Assembly: GCA_965153455.1 (NCBI GenBank)
Contig: OZ234495.1
Coordinates: forward strand, 1,674,001 to 1,738,000
DNA from: Sphagnum compactum
Taxonomy: Eukaryota > Bryophyta > Sphagnopsida > Sphagnales
Reading direction: 5' to 3'
Length of the DNA: 64,000 nucleotides
The position numbers and the translations under genes were made by a program. Below, in pieces: positions 26,985 through 38,290 of this stretch (the stretch's first letter is position 1; each line of letters starts with the position of its first letter). The notes below the pieces were generated by a model. It did not search any database, was not told the DNA's origin, and saw only the letters and a list, made by a program, of their open reading frames with translations.

Positions 26985-29120
26985 TCACACCAGAGTTTTC
27001 ATCTCTGCTGATACACAGGTGGCCCTGAATCTGGAGGACATTGGTGGCCTGCTCAGCCCACTGGAATAGTGATGCTGTGATGTTGTGTTGCTAGTAGTAT
27101 GTTGAGGCTGCAGGGTGCTGCTGCTGATCAAATATGGCTGCTGTGGTGGGAATGTGCTTTTGCTGTTTGCATACTGCTGCTGGGGTGCACTATTGCTGCT
27201 GTTGTGGCTGTGCTGGGCCATTGCCATTGGGATAGTACTGTGGTGTTGGGCCATTGCTAGCTGGAGCCTGTGTGACTGGAAGCCTGCATGTTAGGTGGTG
27301 CTCCACCACTTACAGGCCCATAACCTGCAAAGGTGAAGAATTTGGCTGGTAAGTTACCATCATCCAATCAATCAGCCCTTTCTACCATGTCAACAGGCTG
27401 GTTTCAGAGGCTTAAAAGAATGAAAAGCAGGAGATATGAGGGCTGACCACACACCAAACAGCTGGTAATCTGCACCAAATGCTGACATTGCAAAACTTAG
27501 CAGCTTTCTCAAGTACTGCAGGTTGAAGTCTGTGTATCTATCTACTTTTCACAGTGTCTTTGAAAGATGTGTTAGGTTTAGGTCCACGTCTATTCTCAAC
27601 CTAAATTCCAGCCCAACTTATCAAGTGTTTTGCCAACAAGACATTGCAGGTACAGCTGTAGGAATTAGATTTGCATCACTCTATAAGACACTAATGGTCT
27701 CTTTGCTGCTTTATTAACTCTCCAATCACAGACATTTGTTACAGATCCATAAAAGCCAGAACATACAACTTGGAAGGCTATCATATCAGGCATGCAACTC
27801 AACATAGTTCTATAACAGAACACATTGCCAGGTGCAAACAGAGGTCACTGCGATGAGAAAGATGCAGTATATCCTTAAGAGTATCTGAAGTAGGTGCAGA
27901 TGGTGGTTGCAAAACAATCAGATGCAATGCTTGGTGGCATTGAAGGGGAAGGGAGTGGCTTGTACTGACCAGACTGCAGGGTTGCCAAATTTTGGTGAAA
28001 TGCACCCCCTATTTGTTGTTGCGCAAATGCAGCCACCGTTTGACACAATCAATCAAACTTTGCGTCTGTTGTTCTTCAAACTGCTGATAGTACTGCTGTA
28101 CATTTGCCTGGCTCATGCCACAGGTAAGGACATTCAACGATGCAATTCTGCATATATATAAACATATTCCAAACAAAAATCCAGTGAAACTGGGTTTCCT
28201 GATAAACTAAAATCCAGTGAAACTGGGTTTCCTGATCTGAGACTTTTTTCAAGTCAAGAACCAGCATAGCACAGATGAGTTTTTCTTTTTTTCATTTTTT
28301 TTGATATTGAAAATTTGGCAAAATTTAACAAAAAATTAGAAAAATTGGTTGTCTTTATACTATGAAACCAAAATTTTCCAAAATTTTCCCAATTTCTTCA
28401 TTGCAAAATGTCAAAAAACATTGGTACAGGTATAAGGCTCTAGCCCTATGCAAAGACACCAAGTTGGATTGAGGTCTTACATACCTTGTGCTTGTATCCT
28501 GCAAAGTGCTGTTCTCTAACAGATGGCTGCATTCAGCCATACCCAGAGCAGCCAAGTAAATTCTCTTCAGCGATTCCTTACACCAGAGCATGCATAAAAC
28601 CTAACCCTAACCCTCTTCCACTAAATCAAGCACATACAGCATCCAGGGAAGAAAGAGGGAAAAAAAAAGCATTTACCAAATTCTTCCCCAAAAGAAAATG
28701 CCACAGTACAACCACATAAGAAGTTCATAAGAACCACTGTGCACAAGAAAGACATCAAATAGAATCAGTTGTGTTCACAACTCACCAAATTATTGTGTCA
28801 AGTGTGTGTCACAGTAATTGCAATAATATCTGCACCGAACTCCAACAAAATTGTAAAAATCCTAAAGTGAGAAAGCAAAAAAGCAAAAAAAATAATCCAG
28901 AGGTTCTCTAAAGAGTTAGTCCACAATCACTGACCTGACAAAAAAACACAACAACCTCTTGTCCACGATCACTGACCTAAAATACAACCAGGACTCTCTG
29001 TCTCTGTCTCTGTCTCTGTGTGTGTGTGGGGAAGGAACAGACTCAAAATCCTCTCATTCACAAACTTTTGCTGGAAGTGTGCAAGCCATTTAGCGAAAGA
29101 AGTCAGACATACCTTGGCAT
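26985..29120 (-). pseudogene. U1 snRNP protein C pseudogene, introns retained
   Basis: The minus strand carries the diagnostic start of U1-C across several exons: ATGCCAAG (29120-29113, donor GTATGT); 28829-28786 after a TGCAG acceptor, giving RYYCNYCDTHLT; 28526-28485, giving PSVREQHFAGYKHK before a GTATGT donor; then from 28107 after a CAG acceptor, ANVQQYYQQFEEQQTQSLID. U1-C's zinc-finger Cys and His residues (C..C, H.....H) are still visible. Lesions: the second exon has an in-frame TAA and is one base out of phase, and after QSLID about 20 bases are lost so QTVAAFAQQQIGGAF continues in another frame. Pro/Gln-rich text at 27254-26985 may be the family's C-terminal tail. U1-C stabilises 5' splice-site recognition, but this copy cannot. 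Retained introns exclude retroposition. Confidence 0.82.
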
Positions 29121-30756
29121 CTTGACAGCCAGATATTTCTGCACAAATGTCACTCATTTGAGCATGGCGTTGACCAGCTACTAAATACGTCTGCACCTTA
29201 GTATTCACTTTAATCCAGGATGCAGGCTGTTTGTCACACCTGTTTCATTTCTCTGTCATCAAACATTTACACTTTTCCAGGAGCAACGTAGATGTTTGAT
29301 AGCAGCCAGTGACTCGTTGCATTTCCAGGGTCCAGTCCGACAGCTTGCTTTGCCCCATCTCCATATCACCATCAATTCTGCAACCACCACCAAGCCCATC
29401 CACACATAATCACTTCATTCACAGGACACCATGTTAATTCTACACAAACACCGATACACAAACAGTAAAGACCACTGATACCTGCAGCAAGACATACATG
29501 GCAGACATCCAACATACACAAACAGAAGTGCCTCAATGCATTCCCATATAAGGGAAAAGAGAAGAGTGCATTTTCCTACCTTATGTAGCTAGTGAAGCTC
29601 CAGATAAGGGTTCAACAATGGAGCCAGATTTGTATGACAAAGAGAGCCTTCCTTGTAGTGAGATCCAGTAAAAACATGGGTAAATCTCCTGATGCAAAAC
29701 CATCAACCCGTTATGACAAGATGTCTGTGCTCTCACCTGCCACATGATAACTGCAGCCAGTCAGATGACTTGTCCACTTCATGTCATTACGAGTTAAATG
29801 CCTGAAAGTGCTGGGCCTGAACCATTGCATCATCTGCTTCTCTAAATCCCCATCTCTCATTGTCTTCCCCACAGTCATCTGCAGCTTGCCAAAAAAATGC
29901 TCAAATGACATTGTCTTCTTGCTAATCTGCAATTCCTCATGCCGACAGCATAACTGTAGTTTCTACTGTTGCCCCTCTTTCAAGCCACCCACAAGGTTAT
30001 AAAAAACTGCCCATAACTTAAGAGGCTCACAGACTGCCATTCAGTCTTCAGGCTACACGTGACCCAGGACAGGAAATCCCCTATCTCCCCATATTACTCC
30101 TACTTATCCACCATGTGGGCTCATGAGCTCATTCAAATGTCCATCTCTGTGTGCATTAACATGAGCTGAGAAGCCTCAGCCTCTAGTTGATGCTGTATAT
30201 ATGTGCTGAATGCTCTGGAACTTCAAAATTCAAGTTAAAGAGCTCTAAAATCTATCCCTGGTCAACCTCCAGATTTACATGCCGCTGTTTTGGCAACACC
30301 TAAAATGCCAGTTTCAGAAATTGCAGGGCAATCTTACACAAATAGCCTTGCCAGCTTGTTTGAGCCAAACATCTTTTAAGTTCTAGACTATTGTGTGTGC
30401 ATTCTGCAACTTATATCGATAAACAAAGATAAGTGTCCTTTCTGATGTTCATAACATTCTAGAGAGCTCTTGGAGGCATACCTTCAAGTAGTAGTTTGTC
30501 ATCTGCAAGTCATCTTGTCACCTAGGAGACTCATGCACACTATCATATCAGTCCTCCCACTCAAACAAGACAGGGTTGCATGCCAAGCTTTGAAGGAAAA
30601 GCTTTGAAGTCAATTGCTTTATTTTTGCTCAATGTTGCAGCACCTGGCACCAGCAGTTTCCTTCAATTTCTGAGAGAAACTTGCTGCGATCGAGATGCTC
30701 TTTTGAGAGCAAAGCATGTTTGACAACCTCATTGGCAAAGGATGGACTCAAAGTCA
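29121..30756. other. DNA between the U1-C and CRR42 fragments, unassigned
   Basis: The part just above 29120 is probably the former leader or promoter of the U1-C copy. It contains an open stretch (29208 downwards) whose only recognisable part is the U1-C start itself. A 73-codon open frame on the minus strand (29932-29711) was not recognised. A simple repeat TCTCTGTCTCTG...TGTGTG lies at about 28995-29030. Confidence 0.35.
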
Positions 30757-31357
30757 CTATAGTTCCAAAGGTTCAAAATATCTTCAGTCAATAAGTTAGG
30801 CCCCAATTACAAAGCGCACAGCCCATACATCCTTGGGTCTTCTATCAATAATCCTGCAGAGACGACAAATCCTGATTAGAACAGAATTGCCTCTTATTCT
30901 GCAAGAGAACACACTGTGGCTTGGCAAATCAACTTGCACTGTTAAAACTCAGCAGTGTTCTCTCTGCAGGGAAACTGACACCACAGTCACAGATATTGGG
31001 AAAAAAGTACCGGCCAGCATCTCCAGGCTTTATGATGCCAGTATTGGGTCGCATCATAGGCACTGGCTCTGCTGTTTTGAGCATTGGTGGTGCTTCTATG
31101 ATTACAACAGGGCTCCCTACTTCCAAAGTCTCCTTGATTTTCATCCCACCTAACTTTGCCTCCATTGCATCTCTCTGTGCCTCCAATCTCTTTGACCAGT
31201 GGACAGAATTTGATGCTGCCTGAACTGTCTGCCCATCTCTTGCATCAGCTCCCTCAAGGGATTCTGTCCCAGCAGAATTGCCCCATGCATTTAGCTTTTG
31301 TCTCTGTTGAGATGTCTTCCCATCTCCTGCCATATCATCGGGAGTGGATGCCCTAAC
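30757..31357 (-). pseudogene. CRR42-like (DUF3148) fragment, 5'-truncated, C-terminal stops
   Basis: Two exons on the minus strand: 31357-31011 (115 codons open) and 30853-30757. The donor is CG|GTACTT, the acceptor CTGCAG|G and the phase 2. The first ends with VVIIEAPPMLKTAEPVPMMR and IKPGDAGR, the second reads IIDRRPKDVWAVRFVIGA. This is the DUF3148 domain of CRR42, an assembly factor of the chloroplast NDH complex. After VIGA an in-frame TAA (30798-30796) sits where the family has an aromatic residue, and a TGA follows four codons later. The remaining RYFEPLEL matches the family end before TAG at 30757. The gene's own first exon and transit peptide are missing. Upstream the sequence keeps a branch-like CTAAC and an AG (acceptor at 31358), then runs into the CPOX fragment. 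It is a truncated pseudogene, unless a protein lacking about 14 C-terminal residues is tolerated. Confidence 0.75.
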
Positions 31358-31386
31358 CTGCATCAATATGCCTAATCTGTTAGTAG

Positions 31387-31816
31387 CAGCAAACTGGCAG
31401 GCCTTTCCATCAGCATCTCCTCCGTTTCAATAGCCTGAGCCTCCTCCTGTTTGTCACCATTTCACCCATTAAATTTTCTGTTGGACCTCATGTACAGATC
31501 TTTCAATCACCAGAAACAAACCGAAGAAGAAGGCAGCCAGAATCCAGATCATCAACAAAGAAAACTTGGACTGCAAACCCAAAAAACCTTCTGAGTCCAA
31601 AGAATTGGAATATAGATGGAATGTTGATCGATCGCCCATCCATTTGCTGACAGGAAGATCTTATGGACTACTGGCATTCACAGAACTTGGCTTGAAAAAA
31701 ATTCTCGCACGAAAGGTAGGGAAGGGCTGAAAATTGCAAGGAGCCTGTACTGAAACGGCAACGGAGCTCCGAAGAGGCCGCGAAGAAGCTGCAGCTGCCC
31801 GAGCTGAGGACACCAT
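31387..31816 (-). pseudogene. Inverted duplicate of CPOX exon 1-intron 1-exon 2 fragment
   Basis: 430 bp of the minus strand align with 21416-21845 of the CPOX gene, from the internal ATGGTGTCC of exon 1 through intron 1 into exon 2 (…EEMLMERPASLL). Similarity stops abruptly at both ends: upstream of the ATG on one side and after AGTTTGCTG on the other, where CRR42 intron sequence begins. The exon parts differ at about 3 positions each, the intron more (roughly a tenth by eye). The first codons read MVSSARAAAASSRPLRSSVA, so the transit-peptide half is preserved. The intron donor GT of CPOX has become GC here (31744-31743). The retained intron shows a DNA-level copy. Confidence 0.92.
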
Positions 31817-34280
31817 CCAACTATATGAAGAATATTCAGAAAACAAAATGCCCGGTGTCGTTTTGTTTCAAGCGATACCCGTCAGGAATCATGAGAGAAA
31901 AGATGTTGATTTTGACACCGCGTAACACCCTTGGACACAGGCATTACAGAATCAGCCCACCTCGGCTCCACCTCATGGGTATCACCGGAAAATGAAAGAG
32001 AATTGGAAGGTATGTGCAATTTGTAGAACAAGTCTGGTTCCATGTTCTCTCTCTCTGTGCTTGAATATGTGTGAATCATAAAGAGCAGTAGTAAGTGCCT
32101 CAAGTTGGTGTGTTAAATGAGAAAGTGATAGCTCCCAAAAAAAAAGGGTGAGTAACAGCATACATGCATCTCTTGTGAAGTTCATGTCACATTTTGGTTT
32201 GGAAGAATCATGCACATTGTGAAGTTCAAACTGTACATTCTTTTCTTGTTACACTTCTTCTCATGCAGACTCATCTTTTTGTTCCATTCGTTGAAGTGTT
32301 TGGACCTTCAGAGAATCTGGCACAAGATGAGACTTCCTTTTGGACTCCAGTATCTACAGCTGGCTTTCGGGTACTTCACCTTTGATTGGTTTGCAGCTGA
32401 CAGAAGTAATACTACAAGGCTTGAAATCACCCACCCAAACAAGATTATTATTGTCAAATCTTTCAGGCCTATAGAGCAAGTCATGCTGGGTGAGAATCAA
32501 AACTGTCCACAAAATTGAGAAACCTGTACAAAATTCTCAGGTTTCTTTATCCGATCATCTCAATTTGATCATGAAAGCATGCAGAGCCCATGGACACTTA
32601 CTTGAAATTTGCAGTTTCACACAATGCCCTTCTTTTCCACCAGAACTAGTGTGATTTGCCAAGATTTTCCATACAGAAGCTGATACCCATGGTTTTTGGT
32701 GTTGGTAATTCCAGATTGTTATATATTGCTTAAAAACTCCAATACTCAAAAGCCTTCAAACTCCATCAACAACGCTCTTTGCTCAAAACTCAGCAGAAGT
32801 TCATGGGAACAAATCTATAGAATGAGCCAATCTTGAAAGCCATCATTCAAGATTGCATCATTTAGCCATTTTAAGCTTTTGGGGGATGTTAGAAGTCATA
32901 TACAGGTGGTCATGAAGACTAGCATTCTCCCTCTTGCTCTTATTAAGCATTTGTTGGCCTTGCCTGCGAAGGCAAAAGATATTGTGTTCGGATTCATTCA
33001 TTATAGAGTATAGTAGTGTAAGGCATTTTGGCCCTTAGGTAATTAATAGGTCTATTTTCATATGAGGATTTTGGAAAGATGATGTTTTGGCTTGTGTTGG
33101 TGAACTTGAGATTAGTTCCAGAGTTATAATATCTTGAAGGATTTTGGTATCTTTTGGAGGATTTTTTGAAGGTTATTATATTTTGGCATGGTGAAATACT
33201 TGAGTTTTCCATAATTCTTCTTTTGCCTTAAGATACTTTTTAATGTAAATGGCAAGGCCATAGTGTAACACACCCCTTGTTAAAGCCTGGTTTTTCAGTT
33301 GACAATGGAATCATAAAGCACTAGAGAGAAATTCCTAGTGTATTTGGAAGGTACCTGTTAGTATTACACCTGAATATTTCTCCTACAAAATAGGAGGGCT
33401 CTTATGGGTTACTATTTAGGAGCAGAAGGGATCTTATGCCTACCTACCTATATGTGTAAGGTCCTACCGCCTTCTCCTTGGCCCCTTACTATGGGTATGC
33501 ACCCACCCTGGGGTTTCCATTTCGACAAGGGGTATTTTCTCAAATTGACACTAATTATATTGTTTTCAGAAATGTCAAAATTTTCAAAAAGAAAAAATTT
33601 CAGAAATATTTTTTCAAAAAAATATCACCTTTTCCAAAAAAAACAAAACAAAAGATGTTTTGCAACATAGTGTAAGAGAGGTGTGCACAAATTTGGATAA
33701 TTCATGTATTTGTAAATACATCTTAGAATTTGTGTAGTATAATTCAAGGGCACCTTAGAGTGCACAATTATTTTGAAGGTTGTGTCAATTTTTATGCCAT
33801 GTAAAAGCCTTCAAGCAAGAGCATTACTGAAATCAGGCTCGCACTTGGTTCTTGCCTTGTGCGTCCTTATTTTGGTAATGCCCTCACTTGCACTAACAAC
33901 AAGAATAACGTGACGACATGTGCATTAGAATTAACCCTAGTAGCATTAAAATTAACTATTGAACACTTCTTAAGTGTGTATAGTACATATCACAAAGCAT
34001 GTAGCTTGAGAAATGTACCTTAAGTTTTAACCCTTTTGCAGCTGACACAACTTGATTCAGGTTGCAAACTTGTTTCTAGCTTTTAACTTTTCCAGATGTG
34101 AATGGATGTAATACATGTTTGCTCATTTGTTAGGGCTTGGAATCCAAGCATGCTAACCCCCTTCCATCTCGTTGAAGGATGCACCCCATTCATGTTGGGA
34201 AAACTCCCTAACAAAGTGACTGATGTATGTATGCCCTTCTAATGTTCTAAGACACCCACTATACTTGGGCCAGAGTGGAC
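31817..34280. other. Intergenic DNA, no gene recognised
   Basis: Mixed sequence without a recognised gene. A plus-strand stretch at 32194-32385 gives FGPSENLAQDETSFW-type text that looks exon-like but was not recognised. 33.2-34.2 kb is AT-rich. Confidence 0.35.
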
Positions 34281-35638
34281 CAGTGTTGGGCGGGTATCAC
34301 AATTTTATGATACCCACCAGGTCAGGTTCTCACCAAGTAATTTACAAAAGGATCTGGTTTTCCCCAAAAGATTTTTTTTTGTGGAAATATCTACACTAGA
34401 CAAGGGTATCAACAGTTATTATGAAAAATTAAACCGATTCTCACAATGCCGGTTCTCAGATATTTGAAAACAGTCGATTATCCTTTGTCGGTTCTCACAA
34501 ACTGGGTATTGTTTTTTATTAAAAAATAATTTTTACAAATTAAAATTAAGATTTATAATTATTTATTTGTTTTCTTTTTTTAAGGATAGCTCTGGCTTTT
34601 TCAAAAAATCTGACTGGTTTTATGGAAGAACTGGTAAAAGAACCAAAGCTTTGGGGGCTAGGTTCTTTGACCAATTCTTTTGGTTTTTTGAGATCTACAA
34701 TTAGGAGCGAAAACCAGTCCTTTCATTTTTTGAAAATTGCCAATCATGGGTCCATAATACCTTATTTGTCAATTCTTTCTTTGAAAAAGAGAGAAGATAG
34801 AACATTGTTTTTGTTTTGGCAAATGTTTTTTTTCAAAATGGCAAAAGTTCACGATTTTAAAGGTTGTCAATCGTCAAATTTTACAAAAATATTTGAGAAT
34901 TTGCCACCTTCAATCCTAAGTTTCAATGCATAGCCAAATATATAGTTCAATTTTGTTTTCAGTTACTTTTTTTTCTATTGCCATACGTGGTTAAATAGTC
35001 ATTTCAGCTACATCACAAAATTGAAAAGAAAAACACTGACTTAGTTAAAAAGTTGAAAAAACAACCCAATAATAACGTTAACTCTCCAAACATCGTTACC
35101 ATCTGACCTGACCTACCATTAATAAGTACCTGCCACCAAATGCTAACCCTCCCTTGGATCTCCCATCTCCAAAGGCAAATTAGACCCGACATGCACATTT
35201 TGATGTGGGTCTAATGATGAAGGTGTCCTTCCTTTAGCCCTAATTAAATTAGCTTGACTGAACACCGTACCTGCAAAATTCAAACCCATGGTCCATGAAT
35301 AATGGACAAGATCCAGCAAGTAAAACGTTGTTCCGTTCTGCATAGAAACATAATTAAGTTGGATGCTCATAATTTCTTTCTGATTGCTTGTACTAATTTT
35401 GTATGGCAGTGAAACCCTAAGACCCTAACCCGAGTAAAGGGTTGAACCTTACCCGGTTCTGAGATTTCTTTTCTTTTTAAAAATCGGTTCTCACATCCAG
35501 TTCTCACTTGTGTGAGAACTAGTAGTTCGGTTTTCAGTCAAGATATCATTCATGGTGATACCTTGAAGGGATCAGACTGGATGCTCGAGTGATGCCCGAG
35601 TGATACCCAGGGATATTTGTGATACCTGCCCAACATTG
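34281..35638. mobile_element. Non-autonomous hAT element, 1.36 kb
   Basis: The left end CAGTGTTGGGCGGGTATCAC (34281) and the right end in reverse complement CAATGTTGGGCAGGTATCAC agree at 18 of 20 bases. The 8-bp flanks are GAGTGGAC (34273-34280) and GAGTGAAG (35639-35646), 6 of 8 identical. No transposase similarity was seen in the interior. The ends belong to the same CAGTGTTGGnCGG group as the elements at 266 and 51666. Confidence 0.85.
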
Positions 35639-35644
35639 GAGTGA

Positions 35645-35880
35645 AGAACCAGCACCCACCCTGGCACCATGCAGGATAGATGATGCCATGCTATGTATAA
35701 CCATCCACATGCATCTACCTATCTAGTAACCACCAACTGCCATACCTACCTACAAAGTAACCACGTAGCTATACGGTCAAAGAAATACAGGTTTACAGGT
35801 TAGGTTCTCAAGGTGAACCTTGGTAACTCAGTAGTGGTGTGGTTCATCCACAACCAAGTCATTTTAGGAGAATTTGGATG
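35645..35880. repeat. Dispersed repeat copy (ACCAGCACCCAC family)
   Basis: A second clear copy of the family at 25424-25780. It starts GAACCAGCACCCACCCTGGC and ends with AACTCAG and GGTTCATCCACAAC. It abuts the right flank of the hAT element that ends at 35638. Confidence 0.55.
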
Positions 35881-35957
35881 ATTGGTGCACTAGTAGGTAC
35901 TGTGTCACATAATCCTTATAATTGCACCCTAATAGTTACACAAGCTCCAGGCAATGG

Positions 35958-36017
35958 TAGAGTTTAGGGTTTTAGGGTTTAGGGTTTAAGGTTTTAAGGT
36001 TTTAGGGTTTAGGGTTA
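35958..36017 (+). repeat. Interstitial telomere-like repeat (TTTAGGG)
   Basis: About seven tandem copies of TTTAGGG or one-base variants (TTTTAGGG, TTTAAGG) in 60 bp. TTTAGGG is the plant-type telomere repeat. Short internal arrays arise by repair with telomerase, telomere fusion, or in promoters as telo-box motifs. No gene start was recognised next to it. Confidence 0.85.
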
Positions 36018-37029
36018 AATGGGTGTTCCCACCTTTACGTTTGAAAAGGTTCAGGCAGAGAAAGTTTTAGAAGTGACAAACCAGATCCCAAAGGTCCGGC
36101 ATTTGGGATACGATGAAGACCAACCAGTACACACTAAAGATATCAGGCCCACCTAACAAAGCATAACTTACAATGCCTGACACTAAGGGTCTCTTTCCGT
36201 TAGGCCTTTGTGACCAGAGATTTTACCCCAACAACAACTTTCTGTTCATCATTCCCTCTGGCTGTTATCACAATCACCTCTCAATTCTACAAGTTCAGCA
36301 TTGATCAAATGCAAAGTTGTGAAAGCTTGAGTCAAACTACAACTCACAAAAGATAACACACTTCATTTTAGGAAAATATGTTCATTTTAAAGTTCCCTAC
36401 AATGTTATTGCTCCTTATTTTTCATCAGTCGTGTTCTGAACATTCCTAACAATAACTAAATTTTAAATTTTCAAAAGAGTTGCAACTCACTCTCCAATGG
36501 AAACTGACTCTTAATACAACAAGGCCCATAATACGATTTCAGTTACTTTGCATTACCTTCTATCATCGAAGTATCTCATGTGAAACTGAGACAACAACAA
36601 CCTAATGGAAAGAGACCCTAAGTACAGATCAAATATCGAAAGCATACATAACAAGCACTCATACAAAGGGTACTTGACGTAATTGGTATTCTGTCAGCAA
36701 TAGCATTGATATTGCATCTGTGTGGGTCATTATTATTATAGGCAACATAAGTTCTATATGCAAGTAATGCACTGAACCTACGAAACTGAAGCAGGACCCA
36801 TGTGTAGTATCATGCTCAAAATGTTTTGACTATAGCTTCCATTTTTCCTATATCACTTGCTATGTAAGCAACTCCCTTTTTATTTCTATGTGTATTTTGA
36901 GGGATGTCCCCCAGCAAAAGAACCCCTAGGTTGTTATGTCGGGGGAGCTCCCCCAATTTTATGTTCCCACAATCCCATGGAAATATTTCTTTTCTACAAA
37001 ACAAGAAAGAAACAAGGAAACAAAAAGAG

Positions 37030-37165
37030 AGTTGTTTATGTAAGGGGAGGTTCCTGTACTCATGTGTTCTCCTGAGGTTTGGGAACACCCTCGAGCTCAC
37101 GAGCTCGGGTGCCCCTCCTTCAGGAGAACACACTCATATGAGAACCTTCCCTACAACAAAAACTG
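37030..37165. repeat. Imperfect inverted repeat, about 60-bp arms
   Basis: The left arm contains GAGGTTCCTGTACTCATGTG and TTCTCCTGAGG, and the right arm contains the complements of both (CCTTCAGGAGAACACACTCA, AGAACCTTCCC). The centre is CTCGAGCTCACGAGCTCGGG, itself nearly self-complementary. GC content is higher than in the surroundings. Confidence 0.7.
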
Positions 37166-38290
37166 TAATCATTGTTCTTCTTATGAAACAATTGGGATGC
37201 TCCTAAACATGTTGGAAAAACTCAAATGTTTTTCATAACATTCCATCACATATCCAAACACTCATTTGATGACAGCCAGAGGTGACCGAACATCCACCAC
37301 CATATACCATGAGGGATGGATGGTAGGTGGAGAGGAAACACTTTTCCATTGGGTTCCTGTCTATAATGCTTTGCATAATTCTTTGTTTTCATTGCTTTAT
37401 GTAATTTTTACTTAATTTTATGTACTGTGCAACAAAATAAAGTAATTGATAACAAACTACACCTATCAGGTTTTTTTTTCTCCCCCAAATTTGTGATATA
37501 AAAAATTTGCAATTTAAAAAAAAACATTTGTAATTGTTTAATTTAAAAATACACTAAAAAAAAAATTTAACCAAAAACCTTCCAATTTTTTTGGGTCAAA
37601 AACCAACAAAAATTTGTCAGAAAAGAAACATTGATAGCTATCTTTTAACCACCTTCTTGGCCCTCCTGACCAACTAACGTCCTTAAGTTGACCATCTGCA
37701 TGCATCTACTTGCTTATAAATGGCCTTCTTGCCCTTACTTATAGTGCAGTTCTCACTTATAGACTATCTTCTTGTGCCTACCAAGTACCAACCACTTATT
37801 GTGCCCCTACCTAAACCTAGTACCATGTACATAGGCCCACCTAACAAGTGTTGGTTTTTAGGGATTTTTTTTTTGGTAGCCAAAGTGGCAATCATCCATA
37901 GGAAGATGTAAGAAAAATGGCTATCATCCCCAAGAAGATTTAGGCTATAAATCAAAGTATGAAGGACAAGTCTTGAATCAAGTTTCTATATTTTGACTAC
38001 TCATTGAAAACCAAGTATAGAAATCTGGCGAATTATACTATTTTTTTCCTTCACTTCTAGCAATTGAAGACATCCATACTCACTTAATTTTCAGATTTTT
38101 AATTTTTAATTTCTCTTTATTAAAAAAAGGGTGCACCTACCCATTAGCCGCATGTGTGCCCTAACTACATGGCCTTACCCACCTATTTAGCCAATTGACA
38201 TGCATCCACCTATTTAGCCTATCTATCAATGACAATTTCAATTTTTGTATGCAATGAAATCACTTTATACAATGGCACTCATAATAATCA

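Noticed and set aside
28176-28240. 31-33-bp direct repeat ATCCAGTGAAACTGGGTTTC
   Set aside because: Only two copies, located inside the U1-C pseudogene intron. It is an ordinary tandem duplication.
28355-28591. Minus-strand open frame LAALGMAECSHLLENS
   Set aside because: A shifted frame of the same DNA gives the U1-C exon PSVREQHFAGYKHK with correct splice sites.
29090-29208. A separate minus-strand protein around 29208-28969 (AGQRHAQMSDICAEISG)
   Set aside because: The same DNA contains the U1-C start ATGCCAAG with its donor, so this is better read as leader sequence of the U1-C copy.
31156-31356. Plus-strand open frames over 30.8-31.4 kb
   Set aside because: They are shadows of the minus-strand CRR42-like exon, which has the recognisable domain.
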